Assembly: GCA_951828515.1 (NCBI GenBank)
Contig: OX639992.1
Coordinates: forward strand, 1,602,439-1,666,438
Direction of reading: 5' to 3'
Length of the DNA: 64,000 bases
Source: an uncultured Poribacteria bacterium
GTDB taxonomy: Bacteria; Poribacteria; WGA-4E; WGA-3G
The position numbers and the translations under genes are program-made. Within the stretch, counting starts at the first letter, position 1. Every line of letters starts with the position of its first letter. The notes under the pieces were generated by a model. It did not search any database and was not told the origin of the DNA. It worked only from the letters and a program-made list of their open reading frames with translations. Positions 1 to 9,847 of this stretch are shown piece after piece.

Positions 1-126
1 ACTTTCTAAGTGGAGAAGCAGGTTCATTTTTTTCTTCCTTTCAAAACACGGATATGTTTATGAAAGGATACCTGCTTTTCTGCTTTCCCACACCTTAATT
101 CTTAAAATTGTCCAAACTTTAGGAGG

Positions 127-247
127 TTTATAGTAAAGCCCACAATTAAGTTTACACTTTCTAATGTGGCGAGGTTAGGAAACCTCGCCAGCGAGTGGGG
201 TTTTGTGTTTTCTAAAGTGTCTAAGTATTTTCAGGCTTTACTATAAA
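127..247. repeat. MITE-like element A, copy 1
   Basis: A 121-bp element with perfect 14-bp terminal inverted repeats, TTTATAGTAAAGCC at the left and GGCTTTACTATAAA at the right. In the middle is the hairpin core GAGGTTAGGAAACCTC. It carries no gene and fills the space downstream of the permease gene. The same element recurs near 15083, 33265, 33437 and 42680, so it was mobile, probably moved by a transposase encoded elsewhere (inference). Nothing else was recognised in bases 1-126. Confidence 0.85.
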
Positions 248-267
248 TATTTTTATCGTCCCAAATT

Positions 268-1572
268 CTAACCTTTGCGAAGGGCTTCAATCGGGGTAAG
301 CGACGATGCCTTTAGCGCAGGATACAGCCCAAACGAGATGCCGATTATCGCTGAGACGGATACCGAAATCAGGATCCACTGCAAGGAAATAACGGCGGGC
401 CATTCGGGAACGATTTTGACGATTTTGACGGCGAGCATCGCCATGCCTTCACCCGCGAGAATGCCCAACCCAACGCCGATTGCGCCACCGACAGCACACA
501 TGATTACCGACTCTACTAAAAACTGCAATAGAATATCTAACCGTTTTGCACCGAGTGCCTTCCGCAGTCCAATTTCACGGGTGCGTTCGGTGACAGCGAC
601 TAACATCATGTTCATAATCCCGATCCCGCCGACGAACAACGAGAAACCGGCGATGCTACCTAAGGTGATTTTTATGATTCTGCTGATTTTATCTAACTGC
701 GCCATACCTTTATGCATCTCAAAGATGTAGATGAAGTCATCTTGATTTCTATGCCGTTTTCGGAGAATAGATTTTACCTCTTCAACCGCCTTAGGAACAT
801 CCTTGACGCTATGTGCATGGACCGTGATATTCTGAATCTCATCAGTGCCAATGAAGCGTTTTTGGCTGGTTGATACAGGGATAAAGGCAAGACTGTCAAA
901 ACTGACACCGAACCGGAGATTTGTCCCTCTCGGCACAAATGTTCCAACAACCCTGAAGCGCTCCGTGTATCGCCTTCCGTCTTTTTTTACGCCAAACCGG
1001 TTGTGATAGTCGCTGTCTCGTGCGATTTTAATTTCTTGTCCCAATGGGGATTTATTACCGAACAAGGCGGTTGCGACCTCGTCTCCAAGCACACAAACTT
1101 TCGATGCGTTTCTAACGTCTTCATCTGTAATAAAGCGTCCCTCTTTAACGTCCCAGTCCATTACGGTTGTATAGGTGGCATCTACACCGTTCCAACCTGC
1201 ACGGGTCTCCGTGCCGCCTGAAGCTTGGATGAGCACGCCGCCCCAGTTCCAGATTTGCGGTGTGGCTGCACTAACGGATGGACATTCCGCCTCAATTGCT
1301 AACACATCACTATATTTCAGGTATTCATTGTGTCGAATACGGACCAGCCGGTTGTTTACGCGCTTGTGCCGCGACCGGAGCACAAAGAACTGATTTGCCC
1401 CACCTAACTTCTGTACATCTTGCCGGACAATCTCCTTGGCACCACCACCAATCGCTATCATCGCTAATACCGAAGCGATGCCGATGATAATGCCGAGCAT
1501 CGTCAGCAATGAACGCATTTTGTTGCTACGCATCGCAGAAATTGCGACGGATACTGCTTCGACTATACGCAT
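268..1572 (-). CDS. MacB/FtsX-like ABC transporter permease
   Basis: A 434-residue inner-membrane permease of the MacB/FtsX type. There is an N-terminal membrane segment (about residues 20-45, with the family motif LLTMLGIIIGI), a periplasmic MacB core-like domain (about 50-280), and three C-terminal membrane segments of the FtsX domain with the motif TREIGLRKALGA. ATG 1572 is preferred over the upstream TTG at 1584 because GGAGG sits 5 nt before it. No partner ATPase is adjacent, so it must work with one encoded elsewhere or with an unusual partner. Such permeases export peptides or lipoproteins or act as mechanotransmitters; the substrate is unknown. It is the last gene of the cluster that starts with the DUF5916 gene and may belong to the same sigma-factor regulon. 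Confidence 0.85.
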   Translation of the reverse strand: MRIVEAVSVAISAMRSNKMRSLLTMLGIIIGIASVLAMIAIGGGAKEIVRQDVQKLGGANQFFVLRSRHKRVNNRLVRIRHNEYLKYSDVLAIEAECPSVSAATPQIWNWGGVLIQASGGTETRAGWNGVDATYTTVMDWDVKEGRFITDEDVRNASKVCVLGDEVATALFGNKSPLGQEIKIARDSDYHNRFGVKKDGRRYTERFRVVGTFVPRGTNLRFGVSFDSLAFIPVSTSQKRFIGTDEIQNITVHAHSVKDVPKAVEEVKSILRKRHRNQDDFIYIFEMHKGMAQLDKISRIIKITLGSIAGFSLFVGGIGIMNMMLVAVTERTREIGLRKALGAKRLDILLQFLVESVIMCAVGGAIGVGLGILAGEGMAMLAVKIVKIVPEWPAVISLQWILISVSVSAIIGISFGLYPALKASSLTPIEALRKG

Positions 1573-1704
1573 TTCATCCTCCAAATCACAGTGAAATCTG
1601 TGTTTACCGATTCTCGATTAGATTTTTTAGGTGTTGTATATTCGTAAAAAATGGACTATCCAGCAGCACTCCACACAAGGAAGGCAGTTAGATAGATTCC
1701 ACCA

Positions 1705-2667
1705 TCAATTGGTTTTCTCGGTTGTGAGTTTTTCTGTATTGCCTGCATTCAGGTATCTCAACGGGCTTTCGATGATGTAATCCCCCGATTCCTCAAGAAA
1801 CTGCTGCACCAGATAGACATGCCCAGCACCAATAATCAGCAGGATCCGGTCATCGGTAGATTCGGTGATACGCGTCAAGTTGACATAAATTTTCATATTC
1901 CGATCATACCAATAGTGGGAAAGCCAATTGGCACCCGGGTATTGGTCGCCGAGCCCGACACGTGCGATCCACCGTATATATTGTTGATGGTCCATGCGTA
2001 TGCCTTCTGGTTCGTTATCCTGCCTATACATGTCAATGATTGACACGTATTTCTCAGGTTCAATCCAAGTTACGCCCTTTTCACCTTGCGTCATTTTCCC
2101 TTCATTCGGTGGCGGAGGTAGAAGGTGTTCCAGATTGTGTGCTTTTGCGAATCCACGGTAGTCTACCAAACTAAAATCAAAGTCATCAAAAGGAATGATG
2201 GGGTCATCTTTTCGGTAATCAATTCGGTAATCAACACAGTAGAGCTTCGGATGTCCCATCTGTTTTGCTAATCGGAAGCCTATTTGATCAATTTCGGAGC
2301 GATTGAGTTCATAAGTGCCGTTGAGATACGTTTGATAGTTTGTATGAAATTTAGCCCCATGGGGTTTTTCATCCACCTCAACGGCTATCTTGGTGGGTTG
2401 ATACGCTTTGAGCAATGCGATGAGTTGCTCAATCTCGCGTTGACGTTTCGGAGCGCGGACATCATCCATTTTCGTATTATAAACATCTAATCCATCATTC
2501 GCCAAGTGCGTGCTACCAAGGATCATGATCGTCGGTTTTTTCGCAATCTGACTGGTTATTTCTGTGGATACGTCTGTTTGATCACCAATTGCAGTTGGGC
2601 TGACCGTGAATAACACAGCAGCGAGTAACGTCATGAAATAGAATTCACATTTGAATAAGCGTTGCAT
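1705..2667 (-). CDS. DUF5694 family protein, TraB/Tiki-like, secreted (paralog 1)
   Basis: 320 residues with an N-terminal signal peptide (about 1-28). The conserved core has ILGSTH near 49-54, the block APKRQREIE near 72-80, KIAVE near 93-97, and a C-terminal GAGH followed by YLVQQFLE. The two GX2H motifs plus the Glu are the hallmark of TraB/PrgY/Tiki/GumN-type metal-dependent proteins. I recognise the block pattern as DUF5694, whose function is unknown. It is one of five paralogs in the window. Its leader (AGGAG followed by AAAGTTTT before the ATG) closely matches the leaders of the paralogs at 9769 and 11562, so duplication included the translation start. It lies 75 nt downstream of the DUF5916 gene, probably in the same transcript. 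Confidence 0.75.
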   Translation of the reverse strand: MQRLFKCEFYFMTLLAAVLFTVSPTAIGDQTDVSTEITSQIAKKPTIMILGSTHLANDGLDVYNTKMDDVRAPKRQREIEQLIALLKAYQPTKIAVEVDEKPHGAKFHTNYQTYLNGTYELNRSEIDQIGFRLAKQMGHPKLYCVDYRIDYRKDDPIIPFDDFDFSLVDYRGFAKAHNLEHLLPPPPNEGKMTQGEKGVTWIEPEKYVSIIDMYRQDNEPEGIRMDHQQYIRWIARVGLGDQYPGANWLSHYWYDRNMKIYVNLTRITESTDDRILLIIGAGHVYLVQQFLEESGDYIIESPLRYLNAGNTEKLTTEKTN

Positions 2668-2742
2668 AAAACTTTCTCCTATTTTCTGTTGTGCGGTTGA
2701 TTGGGTTATCTCCTTCGCATCTTCCCAATTTCAGAGTAGACA

Positions 2743-4743
2743 TTACAATGCCCGGATCACCTTAGCAACTAAACGCTGTTTGAATTCTTGGGCATTTGGG
2801 TCGCCGAGGATGACGAAGAAGTCGGTGCCAGCGTACCCGGAGCGGCGCAATGCGAAGTAGACGTTAATGCCTTCTACTTGCCAGATTAACCGACTTCCGA
2901 GGCTTAAGGCAGGTGTGAAATCGTAAGCAAGGGTTAGAATCTGCTGGTATCGCTGCTCGAAATGCCACTGGACTTGTGAAGTCAAACCAGCAGTGAAGCC
3001 GTAAGCACGCACATTCAGGTTTCCACTGATTTGATAAATCGGTTCACCCGCTTGTTCACCCCACTCATAATCGATACTAACGTTGTTGAAGCGGTCCGAA
3101 GCACGGGCTCCCAAGCTGACCCCGAACACAGAGTCCGTGAATTCTTTAAATTGACCACCGTTCCAGAAAGTCGTAACTGAATAGTCACTATGTGTCAAGA
3201 GTTTCGTGGCAAACCTGATATCGCGGCTGAAAACCTGACCCTCATAGGTATTAGTAGCATCGGTATGCGCGAAGAGCATAAGACTCCGGACGATTCCCTC
3301 ACGCCACTCGTTCTTGAATACAGCACCCAGGTTTACACCGCGATAACCTTTGAACGGATGGTAGCCGAGATTATTGACGAAATCCGGATCTACAAAAAAA
3401 ACATTTGAATAGGATTGAATGAGGGGACCGTTGTATCTCAAACCGACAAGTCCTTCTCTTCCATCTGATTCATCCGCCCAACTTTGGGTGAAATCACCGT
3501 GGACTGAAAATCTACCGTGTCGCGCATTACCCGATACATGGCCCACATTGTTCAACGGATCGCCTCGTTTGTGATGTGATAAGAACATAGCACTGATTTT
3601 GGATGTCGCTGTAAGAGGTTGGGAGGCACTCAGGATAAAGTTCTGGTTGTTTCGATGGTAGGTGCCTAAGGTGCCGACTGAGGTATTTTTTCCCAGTTTT
3701 CCAAAGAGTTTAATCCCTCCGTCCATATCCACTATCCGCCGTGAGTGAAAAAGATTGCCAAATGCCCCAGTGTTATAGACATTGCCACCTTCAGAAAAGA
3801 AAGGACGGCGATCTGGAACATAGCGTTCACCGTAAGAGAAATCAATGCCTTCTACCGCTTGTTCAACATTCTCAAAATCCGGGTTGACAGTCCCGATGAG
3901 GCGTAACTGCGGCGTAACTTCATAACGGAGGTCAGCCCCTGCACGGGCAGTAGATTCCCTTAGCGATCCGGGGGTCGCTCCTACAGAGGCATCTGTTTCG
4001 CTAATACCACCAATCAGGTAGGGTAACACCTTTAGTTCGCGTTTTCGAGGCGGTGGTAGGACATCGACCCAGTGGCCATCATTCTCTTTAAATTCGTTTA
4101 CCCCTAAGTTGGACCACCACGATTTTTCTCCCGTCCGCTGCTGTTGTCGATCAATGTTGATCCCCATCCCAATGGGTTCGGTTGTTTCGGGATAATCCAG
4201 CATCTGCCATGGGATTTCCATCTCCACGATCCAGCCGTTTTCCACAATCTGTGCGACGGTTTTCCACAATCCAATCCATTCGCTTTTTTCGGCGCGCCCG
4301 GTAGCGAGATGCGCGTATTTCGTGCCGAGTGGATTTACGATAAAGAAATTTCTGTCCGAAAACTGGTGTGTGTGAAACGGGTCGAGACTGAAGGATACCG
4401 AGTCTTCGCCTTGAAACCGGGTCTGATCTTTGGTTTGACGAGCGACAATTTTATCGGGCATATCATCGTAGAGATGAAGCCCCACATAAATGGCTGTGTC
4501 TGTATAAACCAGATGTCCCACAGATTGATTCTTTGCCGGCTTTTCAGTGCGTTCATCAATGAAGGTATTCGCTTTCGGTGCGTCTTGCCAGCATTTATCA
4601 TCAAGGACTCCGTCAATGGTAGGTGGATGTTCCGTTTTGATTGCGGGAAGTTCTTTTTTTACCGCTGTGTTGTTTGGAGCAGCCCATAGTTGAGAACCTA
4701 TAGTGAGTGTCAGAGTGATAATGATTAACAAATTCGCTTTCAT
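2743..4743 (-). CDS. DUF5916 / CBM9-like outer-membrane-type protein
   Basis: 666 residues with a clear signal peptide (about 1-21, ending LWA-AP). An N-terminal CBM9-like beta-sandwich follows (about 40-225; PTIDGVLDDKCW and LYVGLHLYD-like strands). The long C-terminal DUF5916 region (about 235-666) is rich in alternating aromatic strands and probably forms an outer-membrane beta-barrel (inference). Members occur in Bacteroidetes-like genomes and are usually annotated as carbohydrate-binding; a ligand is not known. This is the first gene of a three-gene minus-strand cluster and the nearest gene downstream of the ECF-type promoter at 4970-4997. The untranslated leader would be about 220 nt. 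Confidence 0.8.
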   Translation of the reverse strand: MKANLLIIITLTLTIGSQLWAAPNNTAVKKELPAIKTEHPPTIDGVLDDKCWQDAPKANTFIDERTEKPAKNQSVGHLVYTDTAIYVGLHLYDDMPDKIVARQTKDQTRFQGEDSVSFSLDPFHTHQFSDRNFFIVNPLGTKYAHLATGRAEKSEWIGLWKTVAQIVENGWIVEMEIPWQMLDYPETTEPIGMGINIDRQQQRTGEKSWWSNLGVNEFKENDGHWVDVLPPPRKRELKVLPYLIGGISETDASVGATPGSLRESTARAGADLRYEVTPQLRLIGTVNPDFENVEQAVEGIDFSYGERYVPDRRPFFSEGGNVYNTGAFGNLFHSRRIVDMDGGIKLFGKLGKNTSVGTLGTYHRNNQNFILSASQPLTATSKISAMFLSHHKRGDPLNNVGHVSGNARHGRFSVHGDFTQSWADESDGREGLVGLRYNGPLIQSYSNVFFVDPDFVNNLGYHPFKGYRGVNLGAVFKNEWREGIVRSLMLFAHTDATNTYEGQVFSRDIRFATKLLTHSDYSVTTFWNGGQFKEFTDSVFGVSLGARASDRFNNVSIDYEWGEQAGEPIYQISGNLNVRAYGFTAGLTSQVQWHFEQRYQQILTLAYDFTPALSLGSRLIWQVEGINVYFALRRSGYAGTDFFVILGDPNAQEFKQRLVAKVIRAL

Positions 4744-4969
4744 GTGTTTACCTCTTATTCCTTTTTGTATTATATTGGATTTATACCCAATTGACCGTAA
4801 CTTGTATAAGAGTAGGTTCCTATGCTTCGGTTTCCCTACCCACCTTTAGCGGAGCATTCCCAAACAAAGATTAAATGTAAAGAAATACTCGGAAGCCTGC
4901 CACGTCAATAGCGAGACAATACCTTGATTGAGTTGACTCACAAAAACACGGCAAGGAACTTATGGTTGG

Positions 4970-4997
4970 TACTACAAATGGGACGGGAAAAAGTTGC
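4970..4997 (-). promoter_or_regulatory. Putative ECF sigma promoter upstream of the DUF5916 gene
   Basis: Read on the minus strand: GCAACTTTTT (4997-4988), a 12-nt gap, then GTAGTA (4975-4970). Exactly the same two blocks with the same gap precede the sigma factor gene at 14972-14999. An AAC-containing -35 block is typical of ECF-dependent promoters. The gap 4744-5204 otherwise holds only the MITE variant at 5079-5194; I saw no gene in it. Confidence 0.6.
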
Positions 4998-5078
4998 ACT
5001 TTTTCCCTCGAATCGGAAAGGCTTGGGGTAGGGATCGTGGATACAGTTTTGGGGATTGCTCGGGTTGGGAAAGTGTTA

Positions 5079-5194
5079 TTATAGTGAATTATAGAATTAC
5101 CTATACACTATAAGGGCGAGGTTAGGAAACCTCGCCAGCGGGGTGGTAGATTTTCGCTTCTATAATGTAAACTTATTCTCATGATTCACCATAA
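5079..5194. repeat. MITE-like element, diverged A-type variant
   Basis: About 116 bp bounded by the inverted ends TTATAGTGAAT and ATTCACCATAA. It contains the same hairpin core as element A (GAGGTTAGGAAACCTCGCC). The end sequences differ from the other A copies, so this is a sub-family or an older copy. It sits just downstream of the ABC exporter pair and could act as a terminator-like hairpin (inference). Confidence 0.7.
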
Positions 5195-5204
5195 ATTGCT
5201 GTGT

Positions 5205-7004
5205 TTAAGCGTACCATGAGGCTTGTGCGTTCCACATCTCGGCGTATAACCCGCCTATGGCGAGTAACTCTTCGTGTGTGCCGTCTTCAACGAGTTGTCC
5301 TTCATCTAAAACGAGGATTCTGTCGCAGAGACGGGCGACTCCAAGTCGGTGAGAGATAACAAGGGTGGTACGCGATGCGTCTTTAGTGAGCAGTTCGCGG
5401 ATCATTTCAACTTCGGCGACCGGATCGATGGCGGCAGTCGGTTCATCAAACACGACGAATTGGCTCTGTCGGAATAGTCCGCGCGCAACGGCGAGACGCA
5501 ACCATTCGCCACCGGACACATCGCGCCCACCGAATTCGTGTCCGAGCCACGTATCGAGTTCTGTGGCAAAAGTAGAACCTGCTCTGTCGAGCGTGTATCG
5601 CATACTGTTGTCGTCTTGCATGCGATTCAGGTCAGCAAAGCCTACATTATCCCTAACAGGCAGTAGGAACTTTGTGAAGTCCTGAAAGACAGCACTTGTT
5701 GTGGGCTTTTCGGACGTTGCAGCATTTTGTGAAAATGTGAGTGTTCCGCTATCTGGAGCGTACAAACCGAGTAATATATTCGCCAGTGTTGTCTTTCCTG
5801 CACCATTTTTCCCGACGAGTGCAACGGTTTCGCCGGGGGCGATTTTTGCGGTAATTTCCTTGAGGGTCTGCGTCGTCGCACTTGGATATTGGAATGAGAG
5901 ATCGTTCATGGAAACCGTCATCTCTCCGACTTCCGCGGCGGGTAGGGGCATCCCTTGTGGTTGTCCCTGGCCCTCCTGATGTTTCTCCGTCGTCTCAGAA
6001 ACGCGGCTCTCTTTGGTGGGTTGCGTCGTGAACAGCATCGCGAGGTCCCGTAAGACACCACTCTGTTCGGCGAGGTTTCCCATAGAGCGCGCCATATATG
6101 AGAGAAACCCTTGTAATCCAGCGGCGGCGGCAATTAAACCTGTGAAGATACCAGCGATCTTTTCAGGGTCGCCGTTATGTGCGACTCGGGCTGCGATGAA
6201 AACGATCACACAATATCCGAAGATAGAACTGAGGTTGGCGAGTGCGTCCCAGATGGTTTTCCTTTTGAGTGATCCTATTTCCACCGCAGCGAGCTGATGA
6301 TACGCATCTTCCCATTTTGACAGTAACCAGTGTTGGAGCGTAAAGAGGCGGACCTCTGGACCGTTGATACGTTCGTAGAGTCGAGCCGCCCACGCTGTCT
6401 GTGTTCGGTTAGGACGTGCCGCCGCTCGGTCTCGTTCGAGTTCAAGCCTTGCAATAGGTTTCCTTGTAAAGAGAATGACGGCAGAACTGACAAACAAAGC
6501 AATCATACACCATATATTACTACTTATAATGAAGACTGCGCCGAGCAGTCCACACACACCCGCGATACTATGGATATTGTCCAGAACACTCCGAAACCAG
6601 CTGACAACGCGATCACTGAAACCTTGCGTTGCCCGACTCAGATTATCGTGAAAGTCAGGGTCCAAAAAATGGAGCAGTGGTGTTTGTCCAGCTTGACGCA
6701 GAAGGTCTTGCTGGAAATGGAGTACAGCCTTATTGGAGAACCACATCTGTGTTACACCGTTGAAAACGTCGGTTAATATCTCCAAGGTCATTAGTACAAG
6801 ATAAAGCCCCATCCATAAAAAGAGTCCTTCAGCGTTTATTAACGCGTTTGTGAATCCGGCGATGATAATCGGCGAAAAACCGCGATTTCCAGCGTTTATT
6901 AAACGGAGCAGAAGGGTGACAGAGAGGGGAAGCGGGGCAATCCGTACAAATTGCCAGATTAGGCGAAGAACTGTGCGTCTCGGTAATGTGTTTGTATTTC
7001 TCAT
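5205..7004 (-). CDS. ABC exporter half-transporter (permease-ATPase fusion), second of a pair
   Basis: 599 residues: an N-terminal exporter-type membrane domain (about 1-330, five to six helices) fused to an ATPase domain. The ATPase has Walker A GKNGAGKTT, signature VSGGEW, Walker B VVFDEPTAAID and the switch histidine in VISHR. A linker rich in E, G and P (about 335-365) joins the two halves. The start is ATG 7004, which forms an ATGA overlap with the stop of the upstream half-transporter; the GTG at 7016 is less likely. Two different half-transporters in a row suggest a heterodimeric exporter. It is the last gene of the run headed by the ECF sigma factor. The substrate is unknown; co-export with the DUF5694 proteins is only a guess. 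Confidence 0.85.
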   Translation of the reverse strand: MRNTNTLPRRTVLRLIWQFVRIAPLPLSVTLLLRLINAGNRGFSPIIIAGFTNALINAEGLFLWMGLYLVLMTLEILTDVFNGVTQMWFSNKAVLHFQQDLLRQAGQTPLLHFLDPDFHDNLSRATQGFSDRVVSWFRSVLDNIHSIAGVCGLLGAVFIISSNIWCMIALFVSSAVILFTRKPIARLELERDRAAARPNRTQTAWAARLYERINGPEVRLFTLQHWLLSKWEDAYHQLAAVEIGSLKRKTIWDALANLSSIFGYCVIVFIAARVAHNGDPEKIAGIFTGLIAAAAGLQGFLSYMARSMGNLAEQSGVLRDLAMLFTTQPTKESRVSETTEKHQEGQGQPQGMPLPAAEVGEMTVSMNDLSFQYPSATTQTLKEITAKIAPGETVALVGKNGAGKTTLANILLGLYAPDSGTLTFSQNAATSEKPTTSAVFQDFTKFLLPVRDNVGFADLNRMQDDNSMRYTLDRAGSTFATELDTWLGHEFGGRDVSGGEWLRLAVARGLFRQSQFVVFDEPTAAIDPVAEVEMIRELLTKDASRTTLVISHRLGVARLCDRILVLDEGQLVEDGTHEELLAIGGLYAEMWNAQASWYA

Positions 7005-8770
7005 GATTGATACCACTCACTTTGTGCCGCGAACATTTCGGCGTATTTTCCATTTCGCTGTAGGAGGTCAGTGGGATTTCCGATTTCCACAATGTGTCCA
7101 TTGTCCAAAACAACAACGCGATCGGCAAGTCGTGTCGGTCCGAGTCGATGGGCGATGAGCAGTGCAGTTTTATCGTCTACCAATTCAACGAACTGCTGAA
7201 AAATTTCCAACTCAGCGAGCGGATCCAGAGCCGCTGTGGGTTCGTCAAAAATAACAAATTCGCCCGCTTCTTTTATCAGACTACGGGCAATAGCGACGCG
7301 TTGCCATTCGCCGCCAGAGAAATCTGCTCCGCCGAATTCGGGACCTAAAAACGTGTTTAGAGGATACTGTTCTGTTGACAACCCGACTTGAGTTAAAGTC
7401 GCCGCAACAGGTGCATCGGAGGCATCAACACTATCCAAAACGAGGTTCTCGCGTAGGGTGGTCGGATAACGTGCCGGATGCTGAAACACTACGGTGCAAG
7501 CACGCCGGCGGTCTTCGGATGAGATTGTGGCGGTATCAATACCGTCTATTGTGGTATGTCCGGCTGTCGGAGAACGCAAGCCTGCTAAGATGTGCGCCAA
7601 AGTCGTTTTTCCTGCGCCGTTTTCACCGACTATAGCGAGAATTTCGCCCGGACGAATGTGAACGTTAATATCGGAGAGTGCGTCTGTATCTGCACCCGGG
7701 TAACGATACGCGACATCATGTAAATGGATACCCTCACGTATCGGGTGTGGATAAGGTGTACGCGTTTCGGAAGAATCTTCATCTTGTTTTTTTTCTAACA
7801 AGCGGCGAAGGTCTTCTCCGTAGCCAGCGTGTTGGACAAAACCGATGACCATATACTGCATGGAGTTCATACCCGCAGCGATATTTCGGAGTGCCTCTAA
7901 CACCAAAGCAGCGAGTCCGGCTTCGACCCTTCCCTGTGAAAACGATGTAACGAGCAGTGCTCCAGCGATGATGGCAACGAAAATAAACACCTGAAAAATA
8001 CCTTGGGAGGCATTTTGAAAATCGATATGCAAGCGTTCTCGAAGATATTTGGTAAGGATCGTCCGCCAGCGTTGGAGAAGGGTTCCGCCGATTCCCCATA
8101 AGCGGATTTCGGCGGCACTGCGTCGTTCCGTTAAAAGTTGGACGTAGTAATCCGTAAGCCGTTTGTTACGTGTATTTTCCACCTCGAAGTGGCGCACTCG
8201 GCTTCCCATCCGAATTTCAAACACGCGCACTAATATTGCACCGCCAATGATAATCAGAGGAATCCAAATTGAAATCAGTCCTAAAACAACGGCACTGGTG
8301 AGTAGAACAGGAACGTATTCAATAAAGTTCAAGCCGTTTTGCATCAATTGGACAACGCTGGAATCCCCGCCAGTAACGACACGATTGATGAGGTTATGCG
8401 ATTCCTCGTCATCGAATGCTTCCAGTGGCAGTTTGCCTGTCTTTTGCAAGGCATCCCGCTGCAAAGCGAAACCGGCTCTAATGCGGAGTTGCTCGCGCAA
8501 AAGTGGGAGGAGTGTTGAGATCGCTTGCTCTACGAAAAAGAGGCAACACAACGCAACCAACCATGGGACAGCACTACTCATAAGGTCTGCATCGACGAGG
8601 GTATTAACGGTTTCTCGGAGCACAAGCAACTGGGCTGCGCCAGCACCGGCGTTGATGAGTACAAGGGTTATCCAGACAGCAGCAATAAAAGGCGATGCTT
8701 TCAACACCCGTGCGAACAACCAGAGTAGGTCTCGAAATGAAGGGCGGGTTAATTTCACTTTATCCCACAT
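7001..8770 (-). CDS. ABC exporter half-transporter (permease-ATPase fusion), first of a pair
   Basis: 589 residues with an N-terminal exporter membrane domain (about 15-310) and a C-terminal ATPase. The ATPase has Walker A GENGAGKTT, signature FSGGEWQR, Walker B VIFDEPTAALD and the H-loop IAHR. It overlaps the next half-transporter by 4 nt, so the two are translationally coupled and probably form a heterodimer. It lies 69 nt downstream of a DUF5694 gene, with no promoter seen between them. Both halves have a full set of ATPase motifs, so neither looks like a degenerate site. Confidence 0.85.
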   Translation of the reverse strand: MWDKVKLTRPSFRDLLWLFARVLKASPFIAAVWITLVLINAGAGAAQLLVLRETVNTLVDADLMSSAVPWLVALCCLFFVEQAISTLLPLLREQLRIRAGFALQRDALQKTGKLPLEAFDDEESHNLINRVVTGGDSSVVQLMQNGLNFIEYVPVLLTSAVVLGLISIWIPLIIIGGAILVRVFEIRMGSRVRHFEVENTRNKRLTDYYVQLLTERRSAAEIRLWGIGGTLLQRWRTILTKYLRERLHIDFQNASQGIFQVFIFVAIIAGALLVTSFSQGRVEAGLAALVLEALRNIAAGMNSMQYMVIGFVQHAGYGEDLRRLLEKKQDEDSSETRTPYPHPIREGIHLHDVAYRYPGADTDALSDINVHIRPGEILAIVGENGAGKTTLAHILAGLRSPTAGHTTIDGIDTATISSEDRRRACTVVFQHPARYPTTLRENLVLDSVDASDAPVAATLTQVGLSTEQYPLNTFLGPEFGGADFSGGEWQRVAIARSLIKEAGEFVIFDEPTAALDPLAELEIFQQFVELVDDKTALLIAHRLGPTRLADRVVVLDNGHIVEIGNPTDLLQRNGKYAEMFAAQSEWYQS

Positions 8771-8839
8771 AGTCTTCTGTTAACCTCGGTTAGTCCTAAA
8801 TTACAATAGAGTATAGGGAAGGCGTTTCAGCCTTCTATC

Positions 8840-9769
8840 TCATTGTGTTTCTTCCGAACTTAAGTAGTTCAACGGGCTCTCTACAATATAATCTCCCGAA
8901 TCCTCAAGAAACTGTTGGACGAGGAAGACATGCCCGGCACCGATAATCAGCAGAATCCGGTCGTCAGCAGATTCGGTGATGCGCGTTATGTTCACAAAAA
9001 TCTTGAGGTTCCGAGCATACCAAATATGGGCAAGCCAGTTGGCACCCGGGTATTGGTCGTCTAACCCTATGCGCGCATCATGTAAGTAGGCACGCTGGCT
9101 CTCACGGCTCCATACAGGCTGGTTAAGCCGTATGTACATGTCGGTTATCGGTTCGTATTCCTCAGGTTCAACCCAGACTGTCCCATCCTCATCCCGTGTA
9201 ACTTTTCCCGGAGATCCAGGATGGGATCCGAAGAGGTGGCTCTGATTGTGAGTTTTCGCAAACGCACCGCGGTCTATCAAATCATCATCAATACCCCCTC
9301 TAAAGATCGGATTTTCTTTACTACTTCGGAAGTAATCCACGCAGTATACCTTTGAATGCCCCAGTTGTTTTGCTAATCGATAACCGATCTGGTTCCCTTC
9401 ACCGCGTGTTAGTTGATATGTTCCTTTCAGATAATCTTGATACTCTGCATTGATTTCAGCATTCCATGAAAAATCTACCTCAAGTGCTATCTTGGTAGGA
9501 TTAAACGCCTTGAGTTGTTCGACCAACTGCTTGATTTCGAGTTGCCGTTTGGGGGCAAGGACATCGTCCATTTTATAATTGCTTCCGTCCATTCCCGGAT
9601 TCGCCAAGTGACCGCTTCCAAGAATCATAATCGTCGGTTTTTGTGGCATCTGCTTAGTTTCTCCTGTAGATACATCTGTCTGATTGTCGCTTTCGACTGC
9701 GCCGACTGTAAACAACAGAGCAACGAGGCACATCATCGAATAGAATTTGCATTTCGCTAAAACTTGCAT
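8840..9769 (-). CDS. DUF5694 family protein, secreted (paralog 2)
   Basis: 309 residues with a signal peptide (about 1-28). It has ILGSGH at 49-54, APKRQLEIK, KIALEVD and the C-terminal GAGHVFLVQQFLE. Both GX2H motifs of the TraB/Tiki-like superfamily are intact. The leader reads ATAGGAG plus AAATTTTT before the ATG, nearly the same as paralogs 1 and 4. It lies between paralog 3 and the ABC exporter pair. Function is unknown; a metal-dependent hydrolase or protease is the inferred activity. Confidence 0.75.
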   Translation of the reverse strand: MQVLAKCKFYSMMCLVALLFTVGAVESDNQTDVSTGETKQMPQKPTIMILGSGHLANPGMDGSNYKMDDVLAPKRQLEIKQLVEQLKAFNPTKIALEVDFSWNAEINAEYQDYLKGTYQLTRGEGNQIGYRLAKQLGHSKVYCVDYFRSSKENPIFRGGIDDDLIDRGAFAKTHNQSHLFGSHPGSPGKVTRDEDGTVWVEPEEYEPITDMYIRLNQPVWSRESQRAYLHDARIGLDDQYPGANWLAHIWYARNLKIFVNITRITESADDRILLIIGAGHVFLVQQFLEDSGDYIVESPLNYLSSEETQ

Positions 9770-9847
9770 AAAAATTTCTCCTATCTGTAGTGTGTCGACC
9801 TCCTCTGCAAAAAGGATTACTAAATCCTCAACAATTCAAACAACAGA

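Noticed and set aside
4144-4689. 181-residue open frame on the plus strand
   Set aside because: Antisense shadow of the DUF5916 gene, with cysteine- and phenylalanine-rich composition and no recognisable domain.
8163-8783. 206-residue open frame on the plus strand
   Set aside because: It lies antisense within the ABC half-transporter gene, which has all its motifs, and the frame shows no family pattern or ribosome binding site.
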